64,000 nucleotides of DNA from positions 1-64,000 of the forward strand of contig QKJR01000079.1 in NCBI GenBank assembly GCA_003249215.1, written 5' to 3'. Below are positions 33,230 to 42,337 of this stretch, piece by piece. Under the pieces are notes generated by a model. The model was not told the origin of the DNA. It saw nothing but the letters and a program-made list of their open reading frames with translations, and did not search any database. The translations under genes and the position numbers were made by a program. The stretch comes from Rhodobacterales bacterium. GTDB lineage: Bacteria > Pseudomonadota > Alphaproteobacteria > Rhodobacterales > Rhodobacteraceae. The number at the start of each line of letters is the position of its first letter. The stretch's first letter is position 1.

Positions 33230-35866
33230 ATGACCCAACCGCTGACTGAGCTGTTTCCCCCGTCGAAATGCCAGATGCCCCTTGCGGCCGGGACGCTCGT
33301 CGAGCGTGCGGCGCTGGTGGGCAGGCTGCGCGCAGGACTGGCGCGGGCGCGGGTGGTCACGCTCTGCGCCCCGGCCGGATCGGGCAAGACATGGAGCCTC
33401 GTGCAGGCCCTGCGATACCCGCAGGGCGAGGGGCCGCAGGTGTTCTGGGTCTCGCTCGACGAGGGTGACACCTTGCAGCGGGTCATTCTGGCGCTTCTGA
33501 GCGCGACCGAGGCCGAGGATCTGCCATGGCGCCTGTCGGTCTCGGCGCTCGCGGAACTCGCCGAGGACGCGGAAACCGGGCCCTTGCGGCTTGCGGATGC
33601 GACGGCACAGGCGATGGCGGCGGCCGAGCTTGGCGCCGGGGTTCTCGCGTTCGACGATCTGCACCGGGTGCGCGATCCGGCGGTGTTTCGCTGGCTCGAC
33701 CGGCTTGTCGAACACCTGCCCGTGCAATGGACACTGGTGCTCAGCAGCCGTCTCGACGTGCCGATCGCCTTGCCGAAACTGCGCGCGCGTCATGAGCTGG
33801 TCGAGTTCCGCGGCGCCGATCTGGCCTTTTCCGAGGCCGAGGTGGAGGCGCTCGTCGCGCTGCATCATGCCGGCGAGACGCACCCCGCCGCCGCCAGCGC
33901 GATCCGCGAGCGCACCAACGGATGGGCCGCCGGCTGCAGCCTCGCGGCCCGGGCCGAGCGGTTGCGCCCCGAGACGCTGGTGACGATCCGCTCGGCCTTC
34001 GAATTCCTCTCGAGCGAGGTGCTCGACGAATTGCCCGAGGGGCTACGCCTGTTCCTGTTGCGCTCGGCGATCCTGCCCGAGCTGAGCGGGCCGGTCTGCG
34101 CCGCAGTCACCGGCGATCCCGAGGCCGAAGCGCGCCTTGCCCAGATCGAGGCGCGCGAATTGTTCTGCATGTCTCTCTCGGAGAGCCCGCGGGTCCTGCG
34201 GCTGCACGATCTCCTGCGCGAGACCCTGCTCGACCGGCTGCAGCGCGAGCGGCCCGAGGAAATCCCCGTCCTGCTGCGCCGCGCCGCCGCCTGCGAGGAA
34301 AATGCCGATCGCCGGATCGACTATCTGTTGCGGGCGGGGGCGCTCGAGGAGGCCGAGGCGGAGACCGCCGCCATCGCGCCCGAGCTGATCCTGCAGGGGC
34401 TGCGCGAAGAGGTGCGGCGCCTCGCCGAGGCCTTTCCCGCGGAGTTCCGCGCCCGCTCGCCGGTCTTGGCCTATCTGCGCGGGCTCTGCGCCTCGTCGCA
34501 CTCGGTCTGGATCGACGCGCGGCGCTACATGCTGGCGGCCGCCGAGGGATTCGAGGCGCGCGGGGCCTTGCCCGAGGCGAACCGCGCACGCGCGCATATC
34601 GCGGTTGCGAGCGTCGGGCTCGGCCTCGCGGACGAGGCGGCCGCGATCTGCCGCGCGCTGCAGGCCGAGACGCAGGACGCCGAGACCGAGGCGCTGGTTG
34701 CGATGGCCTCCTATTGGCTCGCGAAGGTGCGCGGCGCGGCCGAGGACGAGCTTGCGGGCTTCGACCGGATGCTTGCGGCGCTGCAACGCAGCGACGATCC
34801 CGCGCTCTGGAACCACTGCGCGTTGCATCTGCATCTGGCCGGACGTGTCGGCATGGGCGTCCGGTGCGAGCGTTATGCCTCGGCCGCGCTTGCCATTGCC
34901 GAAGAAGGTCATGTCGCGCTGCGCGACAGTGCGCTGTGCATGCGGGTCTGGAACCGGCTTTTCTCGGGCGATTGGCGCGCGGCCGAGACCCTCGTGCGCG
35001 AGCTCGAGTCCGATCACTATCTGGGCGAGAAGCCGTTCCCGGTGCGCACGACGGTGTTTGCCTTCCGCACGCTTCTGGCCGCGCTCGCGCAGGATGCGCG
35101 CGCAATCCGCCTTCACAGCGATCGCCATCTGGCCGAATTCGACGGGCGCGAGGGGGTTTCCTGGGTCTACTGGCGCGGGCTGACGCTGGCGGTCCGCGGC
35201 AAGCTTCTGCTCGCGGTCGGGCAGGAGGCGGAGGTCGCGCGGATCGTCGACGAGCTTGACGCGGCGCTGCGGCTGTTGCCCGCGCCGATCCTGCGCGTCG
35301 CGCGAGACTATCTCGCGGTGGGCCTCGCGCTTGGCGGTGTGGGAACGGCGGCGCAGGCGGATCTCGAGGGGCTCGGCGTCGGGCCGCTGCTGGGCGATGT
35401 GCCGGGCTTCGAGACGGCCTGCCGGATGATGCGCGCGCTCTGGCTGTGGCGGCAGGGTGAGGCCCCGGCCGCGCGGCAGATCCTGCGCGAGACCTACGCC
35501 GAATGCGCCGCCGCGGGGGATATCGTCTATCTGATGCTGCTCGGCCCGAAGATGCTGCGGGCCCTGATCGAGATCGCGCAGGACGATCCGCCGGTGGCCG
35601 AGGGGTTGAGCGGTTTCCTGCGGAGCCTGAGCGAGATTGCCGCGGCGGCCAAGGCGCAGGACCAGGGCGGCCGGATCGAGCTCAGCCCGCGCGAGATCGA
35701 GGTGCTGGACCGGCTCGCGCGGGGCGAGAGCAACAAGCTCATTGCGCGCGCCTTCGATCTCTCGCCGCATACGGTCAAGCGCCACGTCGCCAATATCCTC
35801 GAAAAGCTCGGTCTCTCGTCACGCGGGCAGGCGGCGGCCTGGTATCATCAGAATATCGCCGACTGA
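33230..35866 (+). CDS. MalT-like STAND ATPase LuxR-family transcriptional activator
   Basis: An 878-residue regulator. The N-terminal ATPase domain has Walker [12 protein letters not shown] (~46-56) and Walker B-like [11 protein letters not shown] (~137). The middle ~500 residues are alpha-helical TPR-like repeats rich in Ala/Arg/Glu that usually sense the inducer. The C-terminal LuxR HTH is [20 protein letters not shown] and [20 protein letters not shown]. Such MalT-like proteins activate catabolic or surface-protein genes when ligand and ATP are bound. Divergent from the AKR gene (199 bp) and upstream of the VPLPA-CTERM gene, either of which might be a target. Confidence 0.9.
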   Translation: MTQPLTELFPPSKCQMPLAAGTLVERAALVGRLRAGLARARVVTLCAPAGSGKTWSLVQALRYPQGEGPQVFWVSLDEGDTLQRVILALLSATEAEDLPWRLSVSALAELAEDAETGPLRLADATAQAMAAAELGAGVLAFDDLHRVRDPAVFRWLDRLVEHLPVQWTLVLSSRLDVPIALPKLRARHELVEFRGADLAFSEAEVEALVALHHAGETHPAAASAIRERTNGWAAGCSLAARAERLRPETLVTIRSAFEFLSSEVLDELPEGLRLFLLRSAILPELSGPVCAAVTGDPEAEARLAQIEARELFCMSLSESPRVLRLHDLLRETLLDRLQRERPEEIPVLLRRAAACEENADRRIDYLLRAGALEEAEAETAAIAPELILQGLREEVRRLAEAFPAEFRARSPVLAYLRGLCASSHSVWIDARRYMLAAAEGFEARGALPEANRARAHIAVASVGLGLADEAAAICRALQAETQDAETEALVAMASYWLAKVRGAAEDELAGFDRMLAALQRSDDPALWNHCALHLHLAGRVGMGVRCERYASAALAIAEEGHVALRDSALCMRVWNRLFSGDWRAAETLVRELESDHYLGEKPFPVRTTVFAFRTLLAALAQDARAIRLHSDRHLAEFDGREGVSWVYWRGLTLAVRGKLLLAVGQEAEVARIVDELDAALRLLPAPILRVARDYLAVGLALGGVGTAAQADLEGLGVGPLLGDVPGFETACRMMRALWLWRQGEAPAARQILRETYAECAAAGDIVYLMLLGPKMLRALIEIAQDDPPVAEGLSGFLRSLSEIAAAAKAQDQGGRIELSPREIEVLDRLARGESNKLIARAFDLSPHTVKRHVANILEKLGLSSRGQAAAWYHQNIAD

Positions 35867-36334
35867 GCGCCCCGCGCTGGCCCGCGCCGTGGCGCAAGCC
35901 GGAGCCGGGGCCGGGGCCGGGGTCGAAAGCAGGTCCCGGTGGCGGCGCTCCGGACCTCGGCCGAAGGGCCATCGGGGGCGGGCCATGCGCGAGGAGCGCG
36001 AACGAATGGCCCATCCGGGCCATATCGCGGCGGGGGGGCGGATGGTAAACCCTCCCCATCGCGGGATCGGCCCAACCGGCCGCCCGTTCACCCAGCTCGA
36101 AGGCGCGTCTGCCGATGTCGAAACTCTCCGCCGTCTGAACGGTTTCCCCTGCCAACTCGGGGCCCCGCCGGCCTTTCCGGCAGCACCGGGGCACGTCTGA
36201 CACCCCTCCATCCCCTCCGGGCGGAGGACCGCACCCGCGGTCCCCGATCGGCGAGGTCATGCTTGCCGGGACCGGGACGGGATCGACTTCGAACGGCTTT
36301 GCGCCTGTCACATCAACACCAAAGGACCACGACC
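35867..36334. other. 468-bp intergenic region with G-rich tract
   Basis: No credible gene is seen. The first part is strongly G/C-rich with the GGGGCC tract listed separately. The remainder (to ~36300) is ordinary high-GC spacer before the VPLPA-CTERM gene, which has AAAGGACC ahead of its ATG. It probably contains that gene's promoter; no clear -35/-10 pair stands out. Confidence 0.5.
35901..35922 (+). repeat. GGGGCC hexanucleotide tract
   Basis: GGAGCC followed by GGGGCC GGGGCC GGGG gives one GGAG and three GGGG runs separated by CC on the plus strand. This is a short tandem repeat with G-quadruplex potential, 35 bp after the regulator stop codon. Confidence 0.6.
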
Positions 36335-37111
36335 ATGAAACGCTTCACGATCCTCGCCGCCGCCGCGGCCCTCGCCCAGATGGCGGGCAGTGCCGGGGCC
36401 GTCACCGTCAACAGTACGGCCAGCTATCAGCTGCGCAATTTCACCCTCGGGACCGGGATCACCGGCAGTTGGGACCGGCCGACCCCGCTCGAGGAAACCT
36501 CGTTTGCCGGCACCGGCGTTGCCAGCACCAGCTATCAGAGCGGCGGCGTCTCGGCCTCGGCCTCGACCTCGGGGCGCAGCGGGGTGCCGATGGATTACGC
36601 CAATGCCCAGGTGATCGGCCGAGAGACCCTGACCCTGACCAACAATGGTTCCCTCGCGGCGAATTACGGCGGTGGCTTCCTGCCGAGCCTCTTCGTGTCG
36701 ATCATCGGCAACAATGATGGTGAGCTCACGCCAGAGGGGCTTTTGGGCGAACTTGCGAGCGCGATCGCGTCGGTCAACATCTTCCAGACGATCTTTCGCA
36801 CCGATGGCACCCAGGTCGAGAAGACCCTGATCAACGCCACCTATGATCTGGGCTTCGGCGAGACCGGCGCGCAGCAGGGCACCGGCGGTGGCTCGGGCGG
36901 TTGGGTCTTCGTCTCGGGTCTCAATCCGGGCGAGCGCGCCGAACTCGTCTTCGAGATGTCGGCGATCGCCAATGCCTGGCACGCCGATGAAGTCATCACC
37001 ACGCCCGAGCTGCCGCCGGTGCCGCTCCCGGCGGGTCTCGTTCTGCTGCCGAGCGCCTTCGCGGCGATCTTCGGGCTGCGGCGCCGTCGTCGGCGCGCCT
37101 GCCTCGCCTGA
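36335..37111 (+). CDS. VPLPA-CTERM sorting domain-containing surface protein
   Basis: A 258-residue secreted protein; start ATG 36335 after AAAGGACC. Signal peptide MKRFTILAAAAALAQMAGSA (..GA|VTV). The body is Ser/Thr/Gly-rich and beta-rich (SYQSGGVSASASTSGRS, ETLTLTNNGS). The C-terminal sorting signal has the VPLPAG motif, a hydrophobic helix LVLLPSAFAAIFGL and an arginine cluster RRRRR, the layout processed by an exosortase (VPLPA-CTERM class, common in Rhodobacteraceae). No exosortase gene is in the window. The function is unknown; such proteins are often linked to extracellular polysaccharide. Confidence 0.88.
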   Translation: MKRFTILAAAAALAQMAGSAGAVTVNSTASYQLRNFTLGTGITGSWDRPTPLEETSFAGTGVASTSYQSGGVSASASTSGRSGVPMDYANAQVIGRETLTLTNNGSLAANYGGGFLPSLFVSIIGNNDGELTPEGLLGELASAIASVNIFQTIFRTDGTQVEKTLINATYDLGFGETGAQQGTGGGSGGWVFVSGLNPGERAELVFEMSAIANAWHADEVITTPELPPVPLPAGLVLLPSAFAAIFGLRRRRRRACLA

Positions 37112-37137
37112 ACGCAGCCGATTGTCTCCCCCCCCCT

Positions 37138-37177
37138 CCCGGGGCGGTGTCGCGGGCCGGGCCCGGGCCGCCCCGGG
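37138..37177 (+). terminator. Terminator after VPLPA-CTERM gene
   Basis: CCCGGGGCGG (37138-37147) and CCGCCCCGGG (37168-37177) form a perfect 10-bp stem, with a further GC-rich hairpin in the loop, followed by CCTTTCCCCC. A C-run precedes it. It is a probable rho-independent terminator. Confidence 0.6.
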
Positions 37178-37254
37178 CCTTTCCCCCTGATCCGGACGGA
37201 GTGTCCGGGCGGCCCCGCGTCGCCCGCCCCGTCTTTTGTTGAAACGAGGCCAAC

Positions 37255-38613
37255 ATGACCTATGAAACCCTCAAGGCGCGCATTCGCGGCGCCGTCATCA
37301 CCCGGTTCGATCCGGAGTTTTCCACCGCGCGCGACGGCCTGAGCTGGAACGGGCGCAAGCCCGAGCCGCTCGCGCAAGTGATCGTGCGGGCCGCCGATGC
37401 CCGCGACGTGCAGGAGGCAGTGCGCTGCGCGGCCGAATACGGGCTGACCGTCTCGGCCCGCGGCGGCGGCCATCATTTCACCGGGATCGCGGCGCGCGCG
37501 GATATGGTCATCGACCTGAGCGCGCTCAACGGCCTGCGCATCGACGTCGCGGCGCGCATCGCCGAGGCCGGGCCCGCCGTCACCAACACGCGCCTTGCGG
37601 GCGTGCTCGATCAGAAGGGGCTCGCCTTTCCGGTCGGTCATTGCGGCAGCGTCGCGATCAGCGGCTATCTGCTCGGCGGTGGCATCGGCTGGAACTCGAA
37701 CCTTTGGGGCATCGCCTGTTTTTCGGTGCTGGCGGTCGATGTGGTGATGGCGGATGGCCAGTTGCTGACCGCGACGGCGCAGGACCACCCCGATATTTTC
37801 TGGGCGGCGCGGGGCGCGGGGCCGGGCTTTTTCGGGATTGTCACGAACTACCGGCTGCAGCTCTACGAGGCGCCGCACGGCGCGAGCTCGCTGGTGCGGG
37901 TCTATCCCGCAAGCGCGGTTGCGGCGGTCGCGGACTGGGCCGAGCGGCTGGGTGGGCGGATGCCGGCTTGCGTCGAATTCACGATCAAGACCCTGCGCAC
38001 GCCGGGCGGGCCGATGATGGCGGCAATCGCCAATGTCTTCGCCGCAACGCCCGCCGAGGCCATGGCGATCGGCGCGGATCTGTGGAGCGATGCCCCCGAG
38101 GGCGCGCTCGAGGTGATCGGGCCGATGCCCACGCCGATCCCCGCGCTCTACGAAATGACCGCCCCCTCGACACCGGAGGGCAGCCGGTATGGCGTCGATT
38201 GCCTCTGGTCCGATGGCGCGGTGCATGAGGCGCTGGTCGCCAATCTGCGGGCGATCGAACTGGCGCCCTCGGAACAGAGCTTCGGCCTCGTGTCGGTGCG
38301 CGGCACTGCCCCGGCACTGCCCGAGACGGCGGCCTTTTCGCAGAGCGGACGGATCTTCTCGACGCTCTACGGGGTCTGGAGCGAGACCGAGGACGACGCG
38401 GCGAACCTCGGCTGGTTGCGCCAGTCCATCGCCTTTTGCAACGAATTCGCCACCGGCAGCTATGTCGGCGAATGCGATCTTGACCGGCCGGGCGCGCTGT
38501 TCCCGACGCTCTCGCCGGCGGCGGTGTCGCGTCTCAGCGATCTGATCGCCCGGTACGATCCGGCCGGGCGTTTCGTGGCCAGTGCCCGCGTGACCGAACG
38601 GTCCGCGGCCTGA
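37255..38613 (+). CDS. FAD-linked oxidase with BBE-type C-terminus, probable bicovalent flavin
   Basis: A 452-residue berberine-bridge-like oxidoreductase. FAD-binding PCMH domain at ~35-210: VIVRAADARDVQEAVRCAAE, ARGGGHHFTG and GHCGSVAISGYLLGGGIGWN. By family alignment H73 and C130 are the histidine and cysteine that can attach FAD at C8-alpha and C6. The C-terminus YVGECDLDRPGALFPTLSPA.. corresponds to the BBE segment, but its usual N-W-x-x-x-Y-Y is replaced by shorter sequence. No signal peptide is visible, so cytoplasmic. Such enzymes oxidise sugars, alcohols or polyketide-like compounds using O2; the substrate is unknown. The start ATG 37255 follows GAAACGAGG. Confidence 0.85.
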   Translation: MTYETLKARIRGAVITRFDPEFSTARDGLSWNGRKPEPLAQVIVRAADARDVQEAVRCAAEYGLTVSARGGGHHFTGIAARADMVIDLSALNGLRIDVAARIAEAGPAVTNTRLAGVLDQKGLAFPVGHCGSVAISGYLLGGGIGWNSNLWGIACFSVLAVDVVMADGQLLTATAQDHPDIFWAARGAGPGFFGIVTNYRLQLYEAPHGASSLVRVYPASAVAAVADWAERLGGRMPACVEFTIKTLRTPGGPMMAAIANVFAATPAEAMAIGADLWSDAPEGALEVIGPMPTPIPALYEMTAPSTPEGSRYGVDCLWSDGAVHEALVANLRAIELAPSEQSFGLVSVRGTAPALPETAAFSQSGRIFSTLYGVWSETEDDAANLGWLRQSIAFCNEFATGSYVGECDLDRPGALFPTLSPAAVSRLSDLIARYDPAGRFVASARVTERSAA

Positions 38614-38695
38614 TCCCGCGCGGCCGGAGCGATGGGGCCGGCCGGGCGGGCAGGGGCGGGAGCGGAAGCGACGACACCCCGCCCCTGGTCACAAA

Positions 38696-38727
38696 GACGG
38701 GCGCGCGACCCCAGTCGCGGGCCCGTC
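38696..38727. terminator. Terminator between convergent FAD oxidase and hydroquinone reductase genes
   Basis: GACGGGCGCGCGAC (38696-38709) pairs with GTCGCGGGCCCGTC (38714-38727) at 13 of 14 positions with a 4-nt loop, followed by GCTTTGCTTG. It serves as a terminator for the FAD oxidase gene and possibly in reverse. Confidence 0.7.
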
Positions 38728-38788
38728 GCTTTGCTTGAATGTGCGCCGCATCCGGTGGCGGCGGACGTCCGGGACTGATCCCGGAACG

Positions 38789-39778
38789 TCAGAGCCCCGG
38801 CGCGGGCCGGCCCTGCGCGACCGCGGCGAGCAGCGCCTCGACATGCGCGGGACCGACCGGGCGGATGCCCTTGGGGTTGAGCGCCTTGATCGAATAATAG
38901 CCGCGCGTGATGTGATCCATGTTGACCGTCTCGGCCACGCCGGGCAGCGAGAGGATGCGCGCCATATAGGCCGACAGGCGCGGATAATCGGCGATCTGGC
39001 GCAGGTTCGTCTTGAAGAGCCCGTGATAGGCCGCGTCGAACCGGATCAGCGTGACGAAGGTGCGGATGTCGGTCTCGGTCAGCCGCTCGCCAAAGAGGTA
39101 ATCTCCACTCAGCCGCGCCTCGAGCCGGTCGAGCATCGCGAAGACGCCCGCAACCGCCTCGTCATAGGCCTCCTGCGTGCTGGCAAAACCCGCCTTGTAG
39201 ACGCCATTGTTGAGCTGATCGTAGATCTCGGCGTTAAGCGCGTCGATCTCGGCGGCATGCTCTTGCGGATAGAGCCGATAGGGGCTCGGGGCCAGCGCCT
39301 CGAAGGCGGTGTCGAACATCCGCAGGATATCGGCGCTCTCGTTGCTGACCATCACGCCTTGCACCTCGTCCCAAAGGACCGGCACGGTCGCGCGGCCGGT
39401 GAACCCGGCGTCGGCCCGGGTGTAGAGCTCGTGCAGATGGGTGGCGCCGAAAAGCGGGTCTTCATCCGCGCCGGGATAACCGCCGAAGGACCAGCCCTGC
39501 GCGCCGAGCACCGGATTGACCACCGTGACCGGGATCAGCGCCTCGAGCCCCTTGAGCTTGCGCGCGATCAGCGTGCGCGAGGCCCAGGGACAGATCAGTG
39601 CGACATAGAGCCGGTAGCGCCCGGCCTCGGCCCTGAAGCCGCCCGTGCCGGTCGGCCCCGGCGCGCCGTCGGGGGTGATCCAGTTGCGAAAGCTCGAGAC
39701 CTGACGCAGGAAGCGGCCCTTGCTGTCGGCCTTCTGCACCGGTTGCCAGTCCTGCGTCCATTTTCCGTTGACGAGCAT
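38789..39778 (-). CDS. Glutathionyl-hydroquinone reductase (omega-like GST, YqjG/PcpF family)
   Basis: A 329-residue protein starting at ATG 39778 (GAGGGGAAAGAG upstream). MLVNGKWTQDWQPVQKADSK, then ..GRYRLYVALICPWASRTLIA with the catalytic cysteine C63 in CPWASRT, and the C-terminal all-helical GST domain (RLTETDIRTFVTLIRFDAAY, a strong family signature). The enzyme reduces glutathionyl-hydroquinones to hydroquinone and GSSG in quinone detoxification or aromatic degradation. It is 10 bp downstream of the YgiD-like gene on the same strand, so co-transcribed. Confidence 0.92.
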   Translation of the reverse strand: MLVNGKWTQDWQPVQKADSKGRFLRQVSSFRNWITPDGAPGPTGTGGFRAEAGRYRLYVALICPWASRTLIARKLKGLEALIPVTVVNPVLGAQGWSFGGYPGADEDPLFGATHLHELYTRADAGFTGRATVPVLWDEVQGVMVSNESADILRMFDTAFEALAPSPYRLYPQEHAAEIDALNAEIYDQLNNGVYKAGFASTQEAYDEAVAGVFAMLDRLEARLSGDYLFGERLTETDIRTFVTLIRFDAAYHGLFKTNLRQIADYPRLSAYMARILSLPGVAETVNMDHITRGYYSIKALNPKGIRPVGPAHVEALLAAVAQGRPAPGL

Positions 39779-39788
39779 CTCTTTCCCC

Positions 39789-40619
39789 TCAGGCCTGATG
39801 GAACACGTAAGAGCGCATCGACACCGAACCGAGGTCGATCGCATCCGTCATGAAGGTCAGTTCGTCGCGCGCGTCCGAGGCGCCCGCGATGGTCAGCGCC
39901 GGGAGGTAGTGATCGAGCGACGGATGCGCCAGTTGCAAGAGCGAGCCCAACTTGGCGCGATCGGCGAGCGCGGCGAAATCGCGATCGGCGAGCCGGTCGG
40001 CGAAGAGCCGGTCGAATTCGAGCGCGAAGTCATGTGGCTTGCTGTTCGCGCCCCAGCGGATCGCGCGCAGGTTGTGCACGATATTGCCCGAGCCGAGGAT
40101 CAGCACGCCGCGATCGCGCAGCTCGGCGAGCGTCTTGCCGATCTCGAGCTGATAGTCGAGGCCGCGGGTCATGTCGATCGAGACCTGAAAGACCGGGACA
40201 TCGGCGCCGGGATAGAGGTATTTCAGCACCGTCCAGGCGCCGTGATCGAGGCCCCAGGTGTCATCCTCCTCGCCGTGGTGGCTCGCCAGCAGGCTCGCGA
40301 CCTCGCGGGCCAGCTCGGGTGCGCCATGGGCGGGGTATTGCTGGCGGAAGAGTTCTTCCGGGAAGCCGTAGAAATCGTGGATCGTGCGCGGCATGGCCGA
40401 GACGTCGACGAGCGTGGTGCCCCGCGTCATCCAATGCGCCGAGACGACGAGGATCGCTTTGGGGCGCGGCAGGGTCTTGCCGAGCTTGGTCCAGGCGCGG
40501 CTATAGGCCGAGTCCTCGATCGCGTTCATCGGGCTGCCATGGCCGAGGAACACGAGCGGCATCCGGTCGCTGGGCGAGAGCCGGTCCTTGAGGGCGGTCA
40601 GGGTCTGTGCGGTGCTCAT
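39789..40619 (-). CDS. ygiD: Class III extradiol dioxygenase, 4,5-DOPA dioxygenase (YgiD) family
   Basis: A 276-residue protein with start ATG 40619 (AAGGAGACACGTA upstream). Conserved metal and acid/base residues of the DODA/LigB-like family: H27 in VFLGHGSPMNAI, H62 in LVVSAHWMTRG, the histidine of WGLDHGAWTVLKYLYP and of GSGNIVHNLR. These non-haem enzymes cleave catechol-type rings such as L-DOPA; E. coli YgiD has this activity. Its pairing with a hydroquinone reductase suggests handling of catechols and quinones. Confidence 0.9.
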   Translation of the reverse strand: MSTAQTLTALKDRLSPSDRMPLVFLGHGSPMNAIEDSAYSRAWTKLGKTLPRPKAILVVSAHWMTRGTTLVDVSAMPRTIHDFYGFPEELFRQQYPAHGAPELAREVASLLASHHGEEDDTWGLDHGAWTVLKYLYPGADVPVFQVSIDMTRGLDYQLEIGKTLAELRDRGVLILGSGNIVHNLRAIRWGANSKPHDFALEFDRLFADRLADRDFAALADRAKLGSLLQLAHPSLDHYLPALTIAGASDARDELTFMTDAIDLGSVSMRSYVFHQA

Positions 40620-40754
40620 TACGTGTCTCCTTGGGCGCTGCCGGATCGGGTGAAGCGGCGCGGCGCGTCGGTGCCAATCCGGGCGATCTGCATCTTTTCT
40701 CCCCTCTCGGCCCGTTCTCGCGGGCCTGGGGTCTGAGAAGAGAATAGGGCTTGT

Positions 40755-40805
40755 GAACATTCTTCGAAATGGCGACTGTGTGGAATGACTTTCCGTGAAA
40801 TGTTC
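40755..40805. promoter_or_regulatory. Inverted GAACATT/AATGTTC sites in divergent control region
   Basis: GAACATT (40755-40761) and AATGTTC (40799-40805) are perfect inverse copies 44 bp apart in the 200-bp region between ygiD and the LysR gene. The first is followed by TCTTCGAA, itself dyad-like. These are candidate binding half-sites for the LysR product. Confidence 0.35.
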
Positions 40806-40819
40806 TGAATGGGGCCGCC

Positions 40820-41716
40820 TTGGACATCGTCGACGAACTCAAGGCCTTTGTGGCGACGGCGCAGACCGGCTCGTTCACCGGGGCGGCCGATCAACTCGGC
40901 ATCTCGAACCGGCTGACCTCGAAATATGTGGCCGAGCTCGAGGCGCGGCTCGGGGTGCGGCTGTTTCAGCGCACCACGCGCCGGGTCGGGCTGACCCCGG
41001 CGGGCGCCGATCTGCTGGCGCGGGCGCCGGCGCTGCTCGATGAGCTCGACGACCTGCTGGCCGAGGTGGCGGAGGGATCGCGCGGCTTCACCGGCCTGAT
41101 CCGGGTCTCGGCGCCGGTGACCTTCGGCGAGATCTATGTCTGCGGCATGCTGGGACGCTTTGCCGAGGCCAATCCGGGGCTGAGCTTCGATCTGCGGCTC
41201 AACGACGGCTATGCCGATCTTGCGGGCGAGGGGATCGACGTCGCCTTTCGGATCGGGCGCTCGGACGTCCTGTCGATCAAGGAGCGCAAGCTCGGCGAGA
41301 TCCGCTCGAGGATGATCGCGAGCGCGGCGTATATCGCCGCGCAGGGCCGGCCCGAACGCCCCGAGGATCTCGCGCAGCATGTCTGCATCGTCGACATGAA
41401 CCGCCGGGCGCCACGCCGTTGGGTGCTGCACAAGGACGGGGCCGAGCAGGTGGTGAACGTGCAGGGGCGCTTCCACGTGAATTCGGCCAATGCGGCGGTG
41501 GAACTGGCGGCGATGGGGCTCGGGATCGCTTACGCCCCGCGCTTCGCGATCGGCGACGGGCTCGAGACCGGCCGGCTCGTGGCGCTGATGGAGGACTATA
41601 CCGGCGAGGCGGTCACGGTGAATGCGGTCTATCTCGAGGGGCGCGCGCTGCCGCGCAAGATCCGCGCCGTCATCGATTTCGCCGCCGAGGATATCCGGAC
41701 CGCGGGGATCCTCTGA
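40820..41716 (+). CDS. LysR-family regulator of the ygiD/hydroquinone reductase operon
   Basis: A 298-residue LysR protein. The only suitable start is TTG 40820 (LDIVDELKAFVATAQTGSFT), with GGGG 5 nt upstream; the nearby ATGs are out of frame. HTH at FTGAADQLGISNRLTSKYVA. The effector domain has LAGEGIDVAFRIGRSDVLS, typical of the CrgA/AaeR group. Divergent from the ygiD operon and therefore its likely regulator, with a quinone or aromatic as a plausible effector. Confidence 0.9.
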   Translation: MDIVDELKAFVATAQTGSFTGAADQLGISNRLTSKYVAELEARLGVRLFQRTTRRVGLTPAGADLLARAPALLDELDDLLAEVAEGSRGFTGLIRVSAPVTFGEIYVCGMLGRFAEANPGLSFDLRLNDGYADLAGEGIDVAFRIGRSDVLSIKERKLGEIRSRMIASAAYIAAQGRPERPEDLAQHVCIVDMNRRAPRRWVLHKDGAEQVVNVQGRFHVNSANAAVELAAMGLGIAYAPRFAIGDGLETGRLVALMEDYTGEAVTVNAVYLEGRALPRKIRAVIDFAAEDIRTAGIL

Positions 41717-41735
41717 CGCGCCCATGACGGGCGCG
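41717..41735. terminator. Short hairpin between convergent LysR and soxG
   Basis: CGCGCCC (41717-41723) and GGGCGCG (41729-41735) form a 7-bp stem immediately after the LysR stop. There is no T-run; it is a weak terminator candidate in the 66-bp convergent gap. Confidence 0.4.
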
Positions 41736-41782
41736 GCGAGGGCGAGGGCGGGCAGGGCGATCAGGCCCCACCCGCGCAGATA

Positions 41783-42337
41783 TCAGAAGATCTCGCCGCC
41801 CTTGCGCGCCGACACTTCCAGAAGCCCCATCACATAGCCGGCAACCGAACGGAAGCAGACGAGGCTGATTTCGTCCGGCCCCGAGCGCCAGACCGCGGCC
41901 GCGACCTGCGCCGCGCGGGTGCGGTGCATCCGGCCCGCGGGCAGTGTGGCGACATCGACGGGGGCGATCTTCATCAGCACCTCGTCGGCCTTCGGCCCCG
42001 AGATGGTGAAGCGCGCGCGGGCATCCGAGACCACGACCACCAGCGCATGTTCGCCGCTCAGTGCGGCCGAGAGGCTTTCGGCGATGCCCGGCGCCGCGCC
42101 GTAATCACAGGCCAGCAGCAGCTCGTCGGGGCTCATCCAGGCGAGCAACTTGTCGCCCGCTTGCGTGATGCCGCGGGGGCTCGGGACCGAGAGGCCGAGG
42201 CCCCCGAGCGCCGCAGCCAGCGCCGCAGAGCCCAGATCGGCGCGGATCGTGATCATGCCGGTCACGCCCGCTTCGGTGACGGTCACGAAGCCCTCGTGGC
42301 TTTCGCCCTGCAGGGCGGAGAGGATCATCTCAGACAT
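41783..42337 (-). CDS. soxG: Sarcosine oxidase gamma subunit
   Basis: A 184-residue protein with start ATG 42337 overlapping the soxA stop by 8 bp. It shows the gamma-subunit features LLAWMSPDELLLACDYGAAP, RFTISGPKADEVLMKIAPVD and the C-terminal SVAGYVMGLLEVSARKGG. It contributes to the heterotetramer that oxidises sarcosine to glycine and formaldehyde (captured by tetrahydrofolate). Last gene of soxBDAG. Confidence 0.92.
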   Translation of the reverse strand: MSEMILSALQGESHEGFVTVTEAGVTGMITIRADLGSAALAAALGGLGLSVPSPRGITQAGDKLLAWMSPDELLLACDYGAAPGIAESLSAALSGEHALVVVVSDARARFTISGPKADEVLMKIAPVDVATLPAGRMHRTRAAQVAAAVWRSGPDEISLVCFRSVAGYVMGLLEVSARKGGEIF

